A stretch of 64,000 nt of DNA from Aestuariimicrobium ganziense. GTDB taxonomy: Bacteria; Actinomycetota; Actinomycetes; Propionibacteriales; Propionibacteriaceae. Below the pieces are notes generated by a model. The model was not told where the DNA came from and searched no databases. It saw only the letters and a program-made list of their open reading frames with translations. Position 1 is the stretch's first letter; every line of letters begins with the position of its first letter. A program made the position numbers and the translations under genes. The stretch spans positions 54,420-118,419 of the forward strand of contig NZ_JACYIZ010000008.1 in assembly GCF_015352975.1 (NCBI RefSeq), read 5' to 3'. This document shows, piece after piece, positions 63,442 through 64,000 of this stretch.

Positions 63442-63903
63442 GTGGAGATCGCGCTCAGCTTCAGGGACGCCCAGGTCGTCGACCTCGACCGGCTGGAGTG
63501 GAGCGGTGGACCGGCGCACCTGGTGGCGGTGAGGCAGGCACTCGAACTGGCGTGGGCCGGCGACGTCGACCTGGTGGTCGGGGAGCTGCCGCAGGGACAG
63601 TTGGTGGCGATCGGGGCGGTCGACCACCGCAAGCCGGTGCCGGAGTTGTGGATGCTGTCGGTGCACGAGGCTTGGCAGTCGCTCGGGGTCGGCACGGGGC
63701 TGATCGAGGCGCTCGAGGCCAAGGTGGTCGAGCGCGGGGGAGCGGTGGTCGGGCTCAGCGTCGAGCACGACAACCCGCGGGCAGCGGCGCTGTACCGCCG
63801 GCTGGGTTATCTCGAGGTCGGGGCCCGGCTCGAGGGCTGGCCGACCGACTCCGATGACTGGTACTGCACCTACTGCGCGGTGATGCACAAGCACCTGGTG
63901 TGA
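63442..63903 (+). CDS. GNAT-family N-acetyltransferase
   Basis: A 153-residue single GNAT domain: [32 protein letters not shown] gives strand 4 and the acetyl-CoA loop (QxxGxG/A type), and [21 protein letters not shown] the C-terminal motif. The substrate is unknown. The start is GTG at 63442. A strong terminator follows 40 bases after its stop. Confidence 0.88.
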   Translation: MEIALSFRDAQVVDLDRLEWSGGPAHLVAVRQALELAWAGDVDLVVGELPQGQLVAIGAVDHRKPVPELWMLSVHEAWQSLGVGTGLIEALEAKVVERGGAVVGLSVEHDNPRAAALYRRLGYLEVGARLEGWPTDSDDWYCTYCAVMHKHLV

Positions 63904-63941
63904 GGCCGACGTCGGCCTGACGGTCGTTGACGGGGACGCGA

Positions 63942-63977
63942 AACCGGGCCGGGCTCCGTGGGGAGCCCGGCCCGGTT
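63942..63977 (+). terminator. strong hairpin after the GNAT gene
   Basis: A perfect 16-bp stem (AACCGGGCCGGGCTCC and its complement) closes a 4-base loop GTGG. It is one of the strongest hairpins in the window and probably ends transcription of the GNAT gene. Confidence 0.92.
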
Positions 63978-63987
63978 CGTTGGTGCT

Positions 63988-64000
63988 GGGGGGGGGGGGG
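63988..64000. other. terminal poly-G run
   Basis: The window ends in an uninterrupted run of at least 12 G. This is more likely a contig-end or two-colour sequencing artefact than genomic sequence. Confidence 0.7.

Noticed and set aside
63988..64000. Genuine long G tract with regulatory meaning
   Set aside because: It is at the very end of the window and looks like a sequencing or assembly artefact.

Overview
The window is about 64 kb of very GC-rich actinobacterial DNA. The mycothiol genes (mycothiol synthase, mycothione reductase), a 33-residue bS22-type ribosomal protein, DisA/RadA/MutY, a GlnR-like orphan regulator and frequent GTG/TTG starts point to Actinomycetota. Propionibacteriales is my best guess, and that rank is inference from gene content only. 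Most of the window is a normal, tightly packed chromosome with many 1-4 base stop/start overlaps.

Layout. 0-1.1 kb: an ECF (YkoE/YkoD-type) thiamine-precursor importer led by a TPP riboswitch. 1.1-2.9 kb: a DUF559 nuclease-like gene and an AlkD-like glycosylase flanking a 78-bp inverted-repeat element. 2.9-9.7 kb: a drug-type ABC exporter, then mutY, a membrane protein, disA and radA. 9.8-17.1 kb: VOC protein, TIM-barrel isomerase, proline dehydrogenase, a second copy of the 78-bp element at the start of a CPBP protease gene, an LprG-type lipoprotein, an APH(6)-like kinase, asd and proC. 17.2-18.1 kb: a decayed two-component pair. 18.2-20.6 kb: bS22, a glutaredoxin-like protein and a fused methyltransferase/HemD. 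20.9-24.9 kb: a PadR-controlled FtsX-type ABC system with two palindromic operators. 25.7-30.4 kb: a cytochrome c maturation operon (phosphatase, TlpA, CcdA, ResB, CcsB). 30.4-39.2 kb: sigma factor plus GerMN lipoprotein-like protein, SDR, mycothione reductase, GH3 enzyme, M3 peptidase, Suc_Fer-type ferredoxin and a P-loop kinase. 39.2-43.5 kb: pstSCAB with a PHO box. 43.5-47.4 kb: a MutT1-type Nudix/phosphatase, ppk and mshD.

Accessory island, about 47.45-60.4 kb. It separates mshD from the glnR-like regulator, which are neighbours in mycobacteria. It holds a frameshifted adenine methylase, a 2,175-residue secreted RHS/YD-repeat protein with a compositionally foreign C-terminal tail, an overlapping membrane-protein gene that looks like its immunity gene, and a complete IS21-family element with 5-bp target duplication inserted in a transposase remnant. 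It also holds a serine resolvase with its own inverted-repeat site, a VbhA-type antitoxin fragment without a Fic partner, and a truncated TrbL/VirB6-like conjugation gene. 60.4-64 kb returns to core genes (membrane protein, glnR-like, glycan-binding-like membrane protein, dtd, GNAT). The window ends in a run of G that is probably a contig-end artefact.

The phosphate genes (pst, PHO box, ppk) and the redox/mycothiol genes (mshD, mtr) form functional groups. The most interesting material is the RHS toxin/immunity candidate and the surrounding island, the 78-bp element, and the two-component pair that lost exactly its signalling parts.
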